Positions 9,305 to 20,791 of a stretch of DNA of 64,000 nucleotides are shown here, piece by piece. Both the position numbers and the translations under genes were made by a program. How positions within the stretch are numbered: the stretch's first letter is position 1; each line of letters opens with the position of its first letter. This stretch comes from Novisyntrophococcus fermenticellae (GTDB taxonomy: Bacteria > Bacillota > Clostridia > Lachnospirales > Lachnospiraceae), in the NCBI RefSeq assembly GCF_018866245.1, contig NZ_CP076458.1:2294001-2358000 (forward strand), read 5' to 3'. The notes beneath the pieces are model-generated. The model was not told the DNA's origin. It worked only from the letters and a program-made list of their open reading frames with translations, and did no database searches.

Positions 9305-10321
9305 TCAGAAACCCCGGCTGCCTCCGCCATGAGAGGCACCTCCGCTGGAGGTATGGCTTCCGCCGCCTCCACCGCCGCCACTCTGGGTGGATTTCGGTAT
9401 CGGAGTAACACTTGTATAAGTTCCTGTCCTTATCTCATTTTGATGCCGGATATCCAATGAATTCGGTACGATAAATCTCCCGGCTTCTGTAGCAGGTTTG
9501 GACTTCTTACTGAAGCTTACCAGTATACCAAGTGTTACCGCAGTAAGCAGAGCCGCCAAAATCACCGGAACAACAATACTCATCACATTTCTGGAAGATA
9601 TGTATCCATCTACCGCCCCGGCACTGTTCCCCAGTGCACTCTTACAGGCTTCATAATAGCTCTCCGACCGCATATATCCCACCGCATCGTCCAGCAGCTG
9701 ATCAACCTCCTCATCCCCCATCGCCCGATGGAGCAAGCCGGCCGTGGAAAGTGCAATGTCCCGGTTTTGCATATCGATCAGGAACAGCATGCCATCTCCC
9801 TTACCATACTCTCTTTTCCCGCTTTTCTGTCCAAAATAGTTGTCGTCAAAAAAACGATCTGCAAAATCCTGAGCGCTGACCCTGTTATTCTCAGTAATCG
9901 TCACGACTACAAAATCCACACCGTATCTCTCCGAAAGCCGGTCAGCATATGTCTCCAGTGAATTCCCCTGTTCCTCCGTCATAAGCCCGGCATAGTCATA
10001 GACTTTCCGGGATGTGTCCGTGACTTTGTAATTCGCTGATGCTGATACAGGCTCTGCCAGAATCAGTATCAGCAGAATGATATGTACTGCAAGAAAGGAG
10101 GGCACTCCTGCAGTGAACTTCCGATGGCGGGTCTTATGGTGAAAATAACCCATTCCTGCAAGGGCGCCAACACTTCCGCCCAGAGCAGCCATACTGAGCA
10201 GTGTATGCTCCGGAATTCGCCAGGCATGATTCCTTGCCCGTCTTTTATCTATTCCATATATTATGAATGTGATCATGTTTATCACGATTAAATAGACAAA
10301 TAATACTTTTTCAAATCGCAT
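9305..10321 (-). CDS. DUF1294-TPM domain fusion membrane protein
   Basis: 338 residues in two parts. Residues 1-90 match the DUF1294 pattern: a membrane helix, YGIDKRRAR, RIPEHTLL, ALGGSVGALAGM and HHKTRHRKF. After a second hydrophobic stretch, residues 100-240 form a TPM (TLP18.3/Psb32/MOLO-1) domain with YDYAGLMTE, YGVDFVVV and GDGMLFLID. A membrane helix near 248-270 and a Gly/Ser/His-rich tail (from about 315) end the protein, as is usual for TPM membrane proteins such as YdjH. The neighbours are YdjG- and YdjI-like, so it probably fills the YdjH role. The DUF1294 domain is normally a separate small protein; here its hydrophobic region may replace the signal peptide. Function of DUF1294 is unknown. 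Confidence 0.8.
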   Translation of the reverse strand: MRFEKVLFVYLIVINMITFIIYGIDKRRARNHAWRIPEHTLLSMAALGGSVGALAGMGYFHHKTRHRKFTAGVPSFLAVHIILLILILAEPVSASANYKVTDTSRKVYDYAGLMTEEQGNSLETYADRLSERYGVDFVVVTITENNRVSAQDFADRFFDDNYFGQKSGKREYGKGDGMLFLIDMQNRDIALSTAGLLHRAMGDEEVDQLLDDAVGYMRSESYYEACKSALGNSAGAVDGYISSRNVMSIVVPVILAALLTAVTLGILVSFSKKSKPATEAGRFIVPNSLDIRHQNEIRTGTYTSVTPIPKSTQSGGGGGGGSHTSSGGASHGGGSRGF

Positions 10322-10373
10322 TTCCTATCCTCTTTATTCTGTTAGATTTAGGTTAGAATCCGCCTGGCCTTGA

Positions 10374-11510
10374 TTAATACTCCAGACTGCTTATCTTCTG
10401 TTGAATTCTCTCTTTCTCACTGTCTTTTGCCGGTGTAGGCTGATAATTATTAATGGACGAAACAGATGAAATGCTGCATGGGATGATTTCCGTCACCGAG
10501 TCCGCCGCCACATCGTCACCGGTCACAGTAAATGTCTGCCGGAAAATCATGGTGTCTTTATCCGAAGGATTTTTGTTGCCTCCGAAGCAGAAATTTCCAA
10601 GACTATAACAGATATAACGATCCTTATACGTCTCCACGCCCTGCAGAACATGGGGATGATGCCCAAGCACCAGATGCGCTCCGGCGTCAATCGCCGCATG
10701 GGCAAGCTCTTTTTGTACCGGATCCGGTGTGTACTCTTTTTCCGATCCCCAATGGAAACTGGCAATGATCAGCTGTGCTCCCTGTTCCTGAAGCGATTGG
10801 ATATTATCCAGCATCCCCTGCTTACTTTCAATCCCATCCTTCAGGACATATGTACCTACAAGCCCCACTTTGACACCCTTGATTTCCTTTAATGCTGTCC
10901 GCTCATAGCCAAAACTGGTGATACCGGCTGATTCGACATGAAAAATAGTGTCTTCGTAACTTTGTTCCCCATAGTCTTTACTATGGTTATTCGCCAGATT
11001 TACAGCTTCCACGGATCCACTGGTAAGAATCCCTGTATAAGAAGGGTCTCCCCGAAAAGCAAATTGCTTATCCGCACGTTCTCCCTGATTTGATAATGTG
11101 CCTTCCAGATTCACAATGGTCAGATCATCGGATGCAAAAATATCGCGTACATTGGCCAGGAAATATCCTGGGTCGTTCACTTCATGGAACTTCGAAACAA
11201 AACTGGTGGAAGGCTCGAAATTCACATCCGAACCAAGTGTACAGTCTCCTGCAGCACTTACCGTGATGACTGTGGGAGCCAGGGGCTCCGGAGTAGTTAT
11301 GATATCCGCTTCCGGTGTTGGCTGACCGGCGTTCCCCTCTGCAAGCGTCTGTTTTGTCTTTGGTGACCTGTCCTTACGCAGTCCGGCTGCCAGAATGACA
11401 ATTGCGGTTATACAAAGCACAGTCAGTATACAGAGAATTATGATATTTCTACGAACTTCTCTCTTCCTCTGCGCCTTACGCAGCTCTTTTCTTCTGTCCC
11501 TTTTATCCAT
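10374..11510 (-). CDS. CapA-family (PGA_cap) metallophosphatase-like protein
   Basis: 378 residues from the ATG at 11510, which has AGAGG five bases upstream; a longer frame to 11645 lacks a ribosome site and would cross the divergent promoter. A basic N-terminus and one membrane helix (about residues 20-42) anchor it, followed by a Pro/Thr-rich linker and a CapA domain: AAGDCTLG, NLEGTLS, NLANNHSKDYG, SFHWGSE, LGHHPHVLQG and YSLGNFCF. These are the metallophosphatase-like motifs of CapA proteins linked to poly-gamma-glutamate export. No capBC genes are nearby, so a role in polyglutamate synthesis is not supported; an extracellular hydrolase is equally possible. Confidence 0.85.
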   Translation of the reverse strand: MDKRDRRKELRKAQRKREVRRNIIILCILTVLCITAIVILAAGLRKDRSPKTKQTLAEGNAGQPTPEADIITTPEPLAPTVITVSAAGDCTLGSDVNFEPSTSFVSKFHEVNDPGYFLANVRDIFASDDLTIVNLEGTLSNQGERADKQFAFRGDPSYTGILTSGSVEAVNLANNHSKDYGEQSYEDTIFHVESAGITSFGYERTALKEIKGVKVGLVGTYVLKDGIESKQGMLDNIQSLQEQGAQLIIASFHWGSEKEYTPDPVQKELAHAAIDAGAHLVLGHHPHVLQGVETYKDRYICYSLGNFCFGGNKNPSDKDTMIFRQTFTVTGDDVAADSVTEIIPCSISSVSSINNYQPTPAKDSEKERIQQKISSLEY

Positions 11511-11608
11511 AGTTACCTCTTCTGGTGTACATGATAACACTATTGTAGCATGATTTGTTCCGGCATACAAATAAAAAGCTTGTGAATTAGAACTTACCCG
11601 GGTGCAGC

Positions 11609-11637
11609 TTGCTTGTATCTGCAATTTATGGTAAACT
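11609..11637 (+). promoter_or_regulatory. Candidate promoter of the DtxR-like gene
   Basis: TTGCTT (11609-11614), 17-base spacer ending in TGG, and TAAACT (11632-11637); the TG upstream of the -10 gives an extended element. It lies about 70 bases before the TTG start. Confidence 0.55.
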
Positions 11638-11709
11638 AAAACCAATCGAATTTAAAATGAAATTAATTGGAAAACATACTGCTCTGAATGAAAGGAATGG
11701 AGGATCAAA

Positions 11710-12075
11710 TTGAAGATACAGGAATCTGCGGAAAATTATCTGGAGACTATTTTAATCTTAAGCCAGCGTCAGCCCGCTGTTCGGTCTATTGATATAGCAA
11801 CTGAGATGGGTTTCTCAAAGCCCAGTGTCAGCGTTGCCATGAAGCATCTGAGAGAAGCTGATCATATTACAGTGGATGAAGACGGTCATATCAAGCTGAC
11901 CCCATCCGGTCTGGCAATTGCGGCTAAAATCTACGAGCGCCATACTTTGATTTCTGATGTTCTGGTTCAGCTTGGCGTGGACCCAAAGGTTGCTGCTGAG
12001 GATGCATGCCGGATTGAACATGTAATCAGCTCCGAAAGCTTTGATGCCATTAAAAAACATACAAAACATGCTTAA
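11710..12075 (+). CDS. Short DtxR/MntR-family metal-dependent regulator
   Basis: 121 residues: an N-terminal winged helix (about 5-62, with SIDIATEMGFSKPSVSVAMK) and the start of the metal-binding dimerisation domain (ERHTLIS, DACRIEHVIS). It lacks the C-terminal SH3-like domain, as MntR does, and stops at about residue 121. Family metal ligands seen are His in ERHTL, and Cys-x-x-Glu-His in CRIEH, which matches the iron-type DtxR/IdeR site rather than the Glu of MntR; the first-helix ligand position is Asn (AENYLE), which is unusual. The start is TTG with GGAGG six bases upstream. No metal transporter gene is adjacent. Confidence 0.8.
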   Translation: MKIQESAENYLETILILSQRQPAVRSIDIATEMGFSKPSVSVAMKHLREADHITVDEDGHIKLTPSGLAIAAKIYERHTLISDVLVQLGVDPKVAAEDACRIEHVISSESFDAIKKHTKHA

Positions 12076-12081
12076 AAGATT

Positions 12082-12117
12082 GACTCCTCCCGACCAGATT
12101 TCCGGTTGAGAGGAGTC
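12082..12117 (+). terminator. Terminator of the DtxR-like gene
   Basis: GACTCCTC at 12082-12089 pairs with GAGGAGTC at 12110-12117, followed by GCTTTT. It sits six bases after the stop codon. Confidence 0.75.
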
Positions 12118-12168
12118 GCTTTTGCGGCCGCCGCAGACACAAGTTTCACAAAGCGAAACTTATTTTTA

Positions 12169-12822
12169 TTATTCCTGGTAATGATGTGTTTTCTCCAACA
12201 TCATATCTTTTACCTTCAGGAGCCGAATCTGTGAGCTTCTCTCATTCTCGTCCAGCTTCATGGTGATATACCGGATATTTTCCCTCGTTTCAGGTATGAT
12301 TACATGTTCCAGAGCATTTACCCGTCTCCTTGTTTTCTCAATCTCAGCGGCCATCAGCTGGCAGTCTTTTTCCTTTTCCGCCAATTGCAGCATCTGTGGC
12401 AGCACATCGGCCAGGGACTTTACTGCATCATCCAGATCTCCTGATGTAAATGCAAAGCCATAGGCGTAGATATCATTTGTATCTGCAGTACGAGTCCGAT
12501 ACTCAAATACAGGAAGCTCCACACTCATCACATTTTTCTTCTCCGTCTCCAGATAGACCTCCTGTTTTGGCGCCATCAATGCCGTGTGCAGTGTTTCCTC
12601 AGACATGGCCGCTCTGGCAATGACAAAATTTTTATTCGCAGCCCGGATGCCCGCTTCTACCTCTTTTCTCAGTTCCATGTTTTCCCGGACCATGTTCAGA
12701 AACTGGCGCATCAACTCATCCCGCTTATCTTTCAGCAGTTTATGGCCACGGCTGGCAGTGACCAGTTTTTTCTTTAGTCTGGTCAGTTCCATGCGGGTCG
12801 GGTTTACCTGAGTCTTTGCCAT
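12169..12822 (-). CDS. ntpD: V-type ATPase subunit D (central stalk)
   Basis: 217 residues, predominantly long alpha helices with the family's N-terminal pattern NPTRMELTRLKKKLVTASRGHKLLKDKRDEL and a matching C-terminal helix; these two helices form the coiled-coil rotor shaft that turns inside the A3B3 head. It is the last gene of the operon, six bases after ntpB, matching the A-B-D order of E. hirae. A small hairpin (AAGTTTC/GAAACTT, around 12139-12159) follows without a clear U-tract, so transcription termination on this side is uncertain. Confidence 0.95.
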   Translation of the reverse strand: MAKTQVNPTRMELTRLKKKLVTASRGHKLLKDKRDELMRQFLNMVRENMELRKEVEAGIRAANKNFVIARAAMSEETLHTALMAPKQEVYLETEKKNVMSVELPVFEYRTRTADTNDIYAYGFAFTSGDLDDAVKSLADVLPQMLQLAEKEKDCQLMAAEIEKTRRRVNALEHVIIPETRENIRYITMKLDENERSSQIRLLKVKDMMLEKTHHYQE

Positions 12823-12828
12823 GCAGCA

Positions 12829-14226
12829 TCACCCCTCTCCGTTACTTCTGCTGTCATCCGATACATAATATTGTTCCAGGAGCCTGTCATCGATGCGCTT
12901 TAATTCACTCTTTGGCAGTATTCCCAAAAGCTTCCAGCCGGTATCCAGTGTTTCTTCAATACTGCGGTTTGTTGTATAACCCTGGTTTACGTATTCCTTC
13001 TCAAATGCTTCTGCAAATCTGGCATATAGCAGATCCGTATCAGAGAGTGCCGCTTCACCCAGAATTACCATCAGTTCCTTTGCGTCTTTCCCCCGTGCGT
13101 AAGCGGAAAACAATTGATTCATGGTATTCGAATGGTCTTCTCTGGTTTTTCCTTCCCCAATCCCTTTGTCCTTTAATCGTGACAGAGATGGAAGTACATC
13201 AATTGGCGGAGTAACACCTTTATGGTACAGCTCCCGGCTTAAGATAATCTGACCTTCTGTGATATATCCGGTCAGGTCAGGGATGGGATGCGTCTTGTCA
13301 TCCTCAGGCATCGTGAGAATCGGAATCATGGTTATAGAACCCTTCTTCCCCTTCTGCCGCCCTGCCCGTTCATACAGAGAAGCCAGATCCGTATACATAT
13401 AGCCGGGATATCCCCTGCGGCCCGGAACCTCTTTACGAGCGGCTGATACTTCCCGAAGTGCATCTGCATAATTCGTAATATCAGTCAGGATGACCAGTAC
13501 GTGCATTCCTTCCTTAAATGCCAGATATTCAGCGGCTGTCAAAGCCATTCTGGGTGTTGCAATACGCTCTACTGCAGGATCATTGGCCAGATTGACAAAA
13601 AGAACCGTTCGGTCAATGGCCCCTGTTTCTCTGAAACTTTCTATGAAAAAGTTGGATTCTTCAAATGTGATGCCCATGGCAGCAAATACTACTGCAAACT
13701 TTTCGTCTTTCCCCCGCACCTTCGCCTGACGGGCAATCTGTGCCGCAAGCTGTGCATGGGGCAGCCCTGATGCGGAGAAGATAGGAAGCTTCTGCCCCCT
13801 GACCAGTGTATTTAACCCGTCAATTGCGGATATCCCTGTCTGTATAAACTCTTCGGGATAGTTTCTTGCTGCCGGATTCATGGGAAGTCCGTTAATATCC
13901 CGGCGCTCCTCAGGTAAAATCTCGGGGCCTCCGTCTATTGGCCGGCCCAGACCGTCAAACACTCGCCCCAACATATCCTGGGAAACTCCAAGTTCCATAG
14001 AACGCCCCAAAAACCTTACCTTACTGTTGGAGAGATTAATTCCCGCAGAGTTTTCAAACAGCTGCAACAGCACTGTTCCCCCATCAACCTCCAGGACCTT
14101 ACAGCGGCGTTTCTCTCCGTTTGCAAGTTCGATTTCTCCCAGCTCGTCATAATTGACATTCTCTACATTTCGAACCAGCATCAGCGGGCCGGCTACTTCC
14201 TGTATTGTTCTATATTCCTTTGGCAT
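12829..14226 (-). CDS. ntpB: V-type ATPase subunit B
   Basis: 465 residues, the non-catalytic nucleotide-binding head subunit. It shows the family start [15 protein letters not shown], a region where the P-loop is degenerate ([20 protein letters not shown]) and the conserved [23 protein letters not shown] stretch. Three copies alternate with subunit A in the cytoplasmic head. Start ATG follows ntpA by one base, implying coupling. Length is normal for the family. Confidence 0.97.
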   Translation of the reverse strand: MPKEYRTIQEVAGPLMLVRNVENVNYDELGEIELANGEKRRCKVLEVDGGTVLLQLFENSAGINLSNSKVRFLGRSMELGVSQDMLGRVFDGLGRPIDGGPEILPEERRDINGLPMNPAARNYPEEFIQTGISAIDGLNTLVRGQKLPIFSASGLPHAQLAAQIARQAKVRGKDEKFAVVFAAMGITFEESNFFIESFRETGAIDRTVLFVNLANDPAVERIATPRMALTAAEYLAFKEGMHVLVILTDITNYADALREVSAARKEVPGRRGYPGYMYTDLASLYERAGRQKGKKGSITMIPILTMPEDDKTHPIPDLTGYITEGQIILSRELYHKGVTPPIDVLPSLSRLKDKGIGEGKTREDHSNTMNQLFSAYARGKDAKELMVILGEAALSDTDLLYARFAEAFEKEYVNQGYTTNRSIEETLDTGWKLLGILPKSELKRIDDRLLEQYYVSDDSRSNGEG

Positions 14227-14227
14227 G

Positions 14228-15994
14228 TTACAGGTCCCCCCTTCCCAATACCTCTGCTGTCTCTTCGTAGATTTCTTTCATGATTGTCTCAAATGCTTTT
14301 TCCAATTCATCCTCATGAACATATTTGAATCTTCCGATTTTCTCTCTGACCAGAAGCTTAATCAGGTCATTCATTCCTGCCCCCTGACCCAATGCTTCTG
14401 CTGCACTTTCGTACCAGGACAGAACCAGCTGCATCATCAGATGCTGTTTTTTCAGGGAAGAATAGGTATCTGTTTCATGAAAAGAGTTCTGATGCAGAAA
14501 GTCTTCACGGATTGATCTGGCCGCCTCCATTTTCAGGCGGTCCCCTGCTGAAAGAGCATCCATTCCGACCATTTTTACGATTTCTTCAAGTTCCGCCTCA
14601 TCCTGCAGAAGAGACATCATTTTTTGACGGCACATCATCCAATCAGATGCCACATTCTTATTAAACCATTTTTCCATATCGTCCAGGTATAAAGAATAGC
14701 TTTTCAGCCAGTTAATTGCCGGAAAGTGACGCTTATAAGCCAGATCCGAATCCAGACCCCAGAATACTTTAACAATACGCAGTGTTGCCTGCGATACCGG
14801 CTCTGAGATATCACCGCCTGGTGGTGAAACAGCACCTATCACAGACAAAGCGCCTTCCCGCCCTTCTTTCCCAAGTGAAATCACATCCCCTGCACGCTCA
14901 TAGAACTGGGCAAGGCGGCTTCCCAGATAGGCCGGATAACCTTCCTCTCCGGGCATCTCCTCCAGGCGCCCTGACATTTCTCTTAGTGCCTCAGCCCAGC
15001 GTGAAGTGGAATCTGCCATTAATGCCACGGAAAATCCCATATCACGGAAATATTCTGCAATCGTGATACCGGTATAGATAGATGCCTCACGAGCTGCCAC
15101 GGGCATATCAGAAGTGTTTGCAATCAACACCGTCCTCTGCATCAGGGATTGTCCGGTCTTTGGATCTTTCAACTCAGGAAACTCGTTCAAAACATCCGTC
15201 ATCTCATTACCGCGCTCGCCGCAGCCAATATACACCACAATGTCTGCTTCTGCCCATTTTGCAAGCTGATGCTGAATTACTGTCTTCCCGCTTCCGAAAG
15301 GACCAGGAACTGCTGCAACTCCTCCTTTGGCAATCGGAAAAAAGGTGTCCACCACTCTCTGACCCGTAATGAGCGGCATCCTGGGAGGAAGTTTTTTCTG
15401 ATAAGGCCGCCCTATACGGACCGGCCATTTCTGCATCATGGTAACTTCTTTATCTCCATCAGCGGTACCGATTATACCGATTACCTCATCAACCCTGTAT
15501 TTTCCTGTCCGGATTTCCTTTACCGTACCCCGGATTTTGACGGGAACCATGATCTTATGATTGACAACAATCGTCTCTTGCACTGTCCCAAGAACATCGC
15601 CTGGCTCCACTTCGTCCCCAATCTTTACAATAGGAACAAACTTCCAGAGTTTCTCCCGGTTTAAAGACGGTACCTTGATTCCTCTCTTCAGGCTGTTTCC
15701 CGATATTTTCATAATTTCATCCAACGGTCTTTGAATACCGTCATAGATACTCGAAATCAGTCCGGGTCCCAGCTCTACAGACAGCGGAATTCCTTCAGAC
15801 TCCACTGGCTCACCGGGACCTAAGCCCGATGTTTCTTCATACACCTGGATGGATGCCTCATCCCCATGCATCTCTATAATTTCACCTGTCAGCCTCTGTT
15901 CACTTACACGAACTACATCAAACATATTCGCATCCCGCATGCCTGCAGCAATCACCAGCGGACCAGCCACCTTTTTTATAACCCCGGTACTCAT
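14228..15994 (-). CDS. ntpA: V-type ATPase catalytic subunit A
   Basis: 588 residues. Walker A is GPFGSGKTV near residue 230; the bulge ('non-homologous') region of A subunits lies at about 110-195, and the conserved [21 protein letters not shown] follows near 370-390. It hydrolyses or makes ATP in the A3B3 head. It lies nine bases after ntpG. Nothing is missing compared with E. hirae NtpA. The direction in which the enzyme works in the cell cannot be read from sequence. Confidence 0.97.
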   Translation of the reverse strand: MSTGVIKKVAGPLVIAAGMRDANMFDVVRVSEQRLTGEIIEMHGDEASIQVYEETSGLGPGEPVESEGIPLSVELGPGLISSIYDGIQRPLDEIMKISGNSLKRGIKVPSLNREKLWKFVPIVKIGDEVEPGDVLGTVQETIVVNHKIMVPVKIRGTVKEIRTGKYRVDEVIGIIGTADGDKEVTMMQKWPVRIGRPYQKKLPPRMPLITGQRVVDTFFPIAKGGVAAVPGPFGSGKTVIQHQLAKWAEADIVVYIGCGERGNEMTDVLNEFPELKDPKTGQSLMQRTVLIANTSDMPVAAREASIYTGITIAEYFRDMGFSVALMADSTSRWAEALREMSGRLEEMPGEEGYPAYLGSRLAQFYERAGDVISLGKEGREGALSVIGAVSPPGGDISEPVSQATLRIVKVFWGLDSDLAYKRHFPAINWLKSYSLYLDDMEKWFNKNVASDWMMCRQKMMSLLQDEAELEEIVKMVGMDALSAGDRLKMEAARSIREDFLHQNSFHETDTYSSLKKQHLMMQLVLSWYESAAEALGQGAGMNDLIKLLVREKIGRFKYVHEDELEKAFETIMKEIYEETAEVLGRGDL

Positions 15995-16003
15995 CTGTCA
16001 ACA

Positions 16004-16336
16004 TCACCTGCTTTCTACATTTTCACCAAACAAGATATCTGAGCCTATGGCCTTTTCCACAGACTTTTTGATTCCCTCTATGCCTGCTCCCGTATTTCCG
16101 GTGATGCCCGGAATCCGGATAATAGCAGGCAGAAACTGTTCACGATATTTCTCAATTTCCTCCAACAGCTGTGCAGCCACGGCCTCTGTAATATAAATTA
16201 CGGCATAGGAATCTTCTGCCAGCTGCCGGAAAGTTTTCAATGCCTGCTCCTCATCTTTCACGGGATACGTATCCAGTCCCAACGCTGCAAATCCATAGAT
16301 ACTGTCATACGCCCCAAGAACCGCTATTTTATACAT
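16004..16336 (-). CDS. ntpG: V-type ATPase subunit F (NtpG)
   Basis: 110 residues with the Rossmann-like fold of this stalk subunit: MYKIAVLGAYDSIYGFAALGLDTYPV at the start and AVIYITEAVAAQL in the middle, ending in a helical tail. It binds the central stalk with subunit D. Called F in archaeal naming and NtpG in E. hirae. Start overlaps the ntpC stop by eight bases. Confidence 0.92.
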   Translation of the reverse strand: MYKIAVLGAYDSIYGFAALGLDTYPVKDEEQALKTFRQLAEDSYAVIYITEAVAAQLLEEIEKYREQFLPAIIRIPGITGNTGAGIEGIKKSVEKAIGSDILFGENVESR

Positions 16337-17300
16337 ACATCACCCTGACCCTTTCCCGGATTGCATCTTCCGAAAGTTCATTCTGCTTCCCGGTGAGAAT
16401 CATCCGTACGGTCTTAATTTCATTTTCCCGGGCCAGGACATAGGCCAGCAGCGGTCCTGCGGAAAATGACTGATACTTTTGGGACTGAATCGTATAGATG
16501 ATGCGATTATCACACCACCGCTCAAATGCCGAATTGGATTTCTTCAGGCAATCGACTGCATCGGAAAAGCCTTCTTCAATCAGATAAGTGCAGACCGCTT
16601 CAACACCGGACACTGCTGCCCGGATCAGTTTATCCAGATTCAGAGCATCACAAGGAGATAATGCCCGCTCCAAAAATTGTCTGTTCTTTCCCGCCTTCGC
16701 AGCCCTGACGGCGATCCTGATGTCTGCCAGCGTCACGATAATATTGGCATACGAACGAATCATAGCATCTTTGGATACATCTCCGGTTCTTCGTATGGTC
16801 TCCAGCAAGGCACGGTCTATGATGATATCACACAGTTGTCCATCTCTTGTCTGAAGCATCGTCTCCAACGCCTCATTCGCGGCTTCCTGCATGTGTTCCG
16901 GCAGTGATTTAAAATCCTTTTCCCGAACGATGCGGATCATCTCCTCTTTTGGAACGGACGTATTCGAAAAATAAATGTTAGCGCCCGGTGAACCGGTACA
17001 AGTTTCCTTTATGGCCGCTTTCAGATTATGATATAAGTTCTGAAAGGATAAAATGTCAAATACAGACATATCCACTTTTAATTCTCTGATTGCTTTCCAT
17101 GTCTTCTCACTCTCACACTTCAATATACTATCCGCATCCAAAGCCTGGCCGGATAAACCCCATCCTCTTTCCGTCAAAAATGAAACACAATTTTCATATG
17201 TCCTGCAAGCCAGCAGCTGCTCAATTTCGCTTTCCGAAAATAGCTTTGTCTCCATGGAGCGAATCCGTGCAACCGCATACACAAAAGAATGATCAGCCAT
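16329..17300 (-). CDS. ntpC: V-type ATPase subunit C (rotor collar)
   Basis: 323 residues of mostly helical sequence opening with FVYAVARIRSMETKLF, the family's start. This subunit (V0 subunit d/C) caps the membrane K ring and links it to the D/F shaft. Overlaps both neighbours by eight bases (ntpE stop and ntpG start), typical of a tightly coupled operon. Assignment rests on the N-terminal motif, size and operon position. Confidence 0.9.
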   Translation of the reverse strand: MADHSFVYAVARIRSMETKLFSESEIEQLLACRTYENCVSFLTERGWGLSGQALDADSILKCESEKTWKAIRELKVDMSVFDILSFQNLYHNLKAAIKETCTGSPGANIYFSNTSVPKEEMIRIVREKDFKSLPEHMQEAANEALETMLQTRDGQLCDIIIDRALLETIRRTGDVSKDAMIRSYANIIVTLADIRIAVRAAKAGKNRQFLERALSPCDALNLDKLIRAAVSGVEAVCTYLIEEGFSDAVDCLKKSNSAFERWCDNRIIYTIQSQKYQSFSAGPLLAYVLARENEIKTVRMILTGKQNELSEDAIRERVRVMYV

Positions 17301-17898
17301 CGCACTCCCTCCATAGCATCCGGTTCGCCTGATCGATCAGCCTGCCTTTGTTGGCTTGGAGCAAAGCCTCAAACGTGCAGTTCTCCTCAATATCTCCATA
17401 TATCAGAAGAAATCCATCCGCTATCTGACCCGGTTCTTTTGAAAGCCGGACAGATCCGCCTTTTTCTCCTGCAATTTTCTCTACAGAATCCAAAAACCCC
17501 TGTGGGACTCTTTTCAGATCACGGGCGCTCAAAAACATCCGCCCCTCGCCTTTATGACAATATTTCCCAAACATCTGTCTTAAAAAGCCAAAGTACTCAT
17601 CGCTGTCAGCCTCATACATCCGCTTATGAACCTTTTCAAGCATCTCTGCAATGATTTCCTGCTTCGCTTCCAATATCGCTCTGCGTCTTTTCTGTTCCCG
17701 GGCAGAGGCCGCCCTGGCACGAAATTCGTTTAATTCCTTATCCAGAAGGTCAGAAGACTCCTTATCCCAGGCTTCACATTCATTTCTTCCCTGCGCCAGA
17801 ATTTCTTCTTCCTCTCTTTTTGCATCCGCCAGTAAGCCCTCTGCCTCTTTCTGTGCTTCCGAAAGAATCTGCTGCGTCATCTTATCTAATCCACTCAT
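17293..17898 (-). CDS. ntpE: V-type ATPase subunit E (peripheral stalk)
   Basis: 201 residues. The first 110 are a charged, Glu/Lys/Ala-rich helix (coiled coil) and the rest a small globular domain with GGSVRLSKEPGQIADGFLLIYGDIEENCTF-like sequence, read here as the E-subunit head that touches subunit B. It pairs with the small stalk protein encoded at 20470-20778 to form the stator. GGAGG lies seven bases before the ATG. Confidence 0.92.
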   Translation of the reverse strand: MSGLDKMTQQILSEAQKEAEGLLADAKREEEEILAQGRNECEAWDKESSDLLDKELNEFRARAASAREQKRRRAILEAKQEIIAEMLEKVHKRMYEADSDEYFGFLRQMFGKYCHKGEGRMFLSARDLKRVPQGFLDSVEKIAGEKGGSVRLSKEPGQIADGFLLIYGDIEENCTFEALLQANKGRLIDQANRMLWRECDG

Positions 17899-17936
17899 AC
17901 GGGTACAACCTCCTTTCCCTGAATTGATGTTACCCC

Positions 17937-20442
<2,506 letters not shown>

Positions 20443-20469
20443 AAAGACACCCCCCTCTCTCAGGCCCGG

Positions 20470-20778
20470 CTAAACAATCTCACGAATCAACTGCTGCACC
20501 GTCTGCTCCGAGTTTTCATACGCCTGTTTTCTTAGTTTCTCCAGATACTGTCTGACTTCCTCTTTGGCATTCTCATCCTGTTTTTTCTCATCCAACCGGG
20601 TCGCTTCACGCTGTGTTTCTGCCTTTTTCTTAAAGCTTTCCCTCTGATTCTCCCACAGCACAGCGGCCCCTTTAGCTGCATTTTCACGGATATACCGGCT
20701 TTCCTTTCCGGCATCCATCAGTATCTGGTCTGCCAGTTTTTCTGTCTCCTGAACAGAATGCAAGATACAATCAATCAA
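20470..20778 (-). CDS. ntpF: V-type ATPase small peripheral-stalk subunit (NtpF/AhaH-like)
   Basis: 102 residues, almost all one Glu/Lys/Gln-rich helix, as expected for the stalk partner of subunit E. TTG at 20778 is preferred as start because AAGGAGG lies eight bases upstream; the longer frame to 20802 would put that Shine-Dalgarno inside the gene. It stands first among the ATPase genes, the place of ntpF in E. hirae. Sequence similarity of this short coiled-coil subunit is weak, so the call leans on position, size and helix content. Confidence 0.8.
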   Translation of the reverse strand: MIDCILHSVQETEKLADQILMDAGKESRYIRENAAKGAAVLWENQRESFKKKAETQREATRLDEKKQDENAKEEVRQYLEKLRKQAYENSEQTVQQLIREIV

Positions 20779-20791
20779 TTCACAGTCCTCC

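Noticed and set aside
9305..9400. Gly/Ser/His-rich end of the TPM protein as an assembly artefact
   Set aside because: Gly-rich tails are usual in TPM membrane proteins, and the frame stays open to a normal stop.
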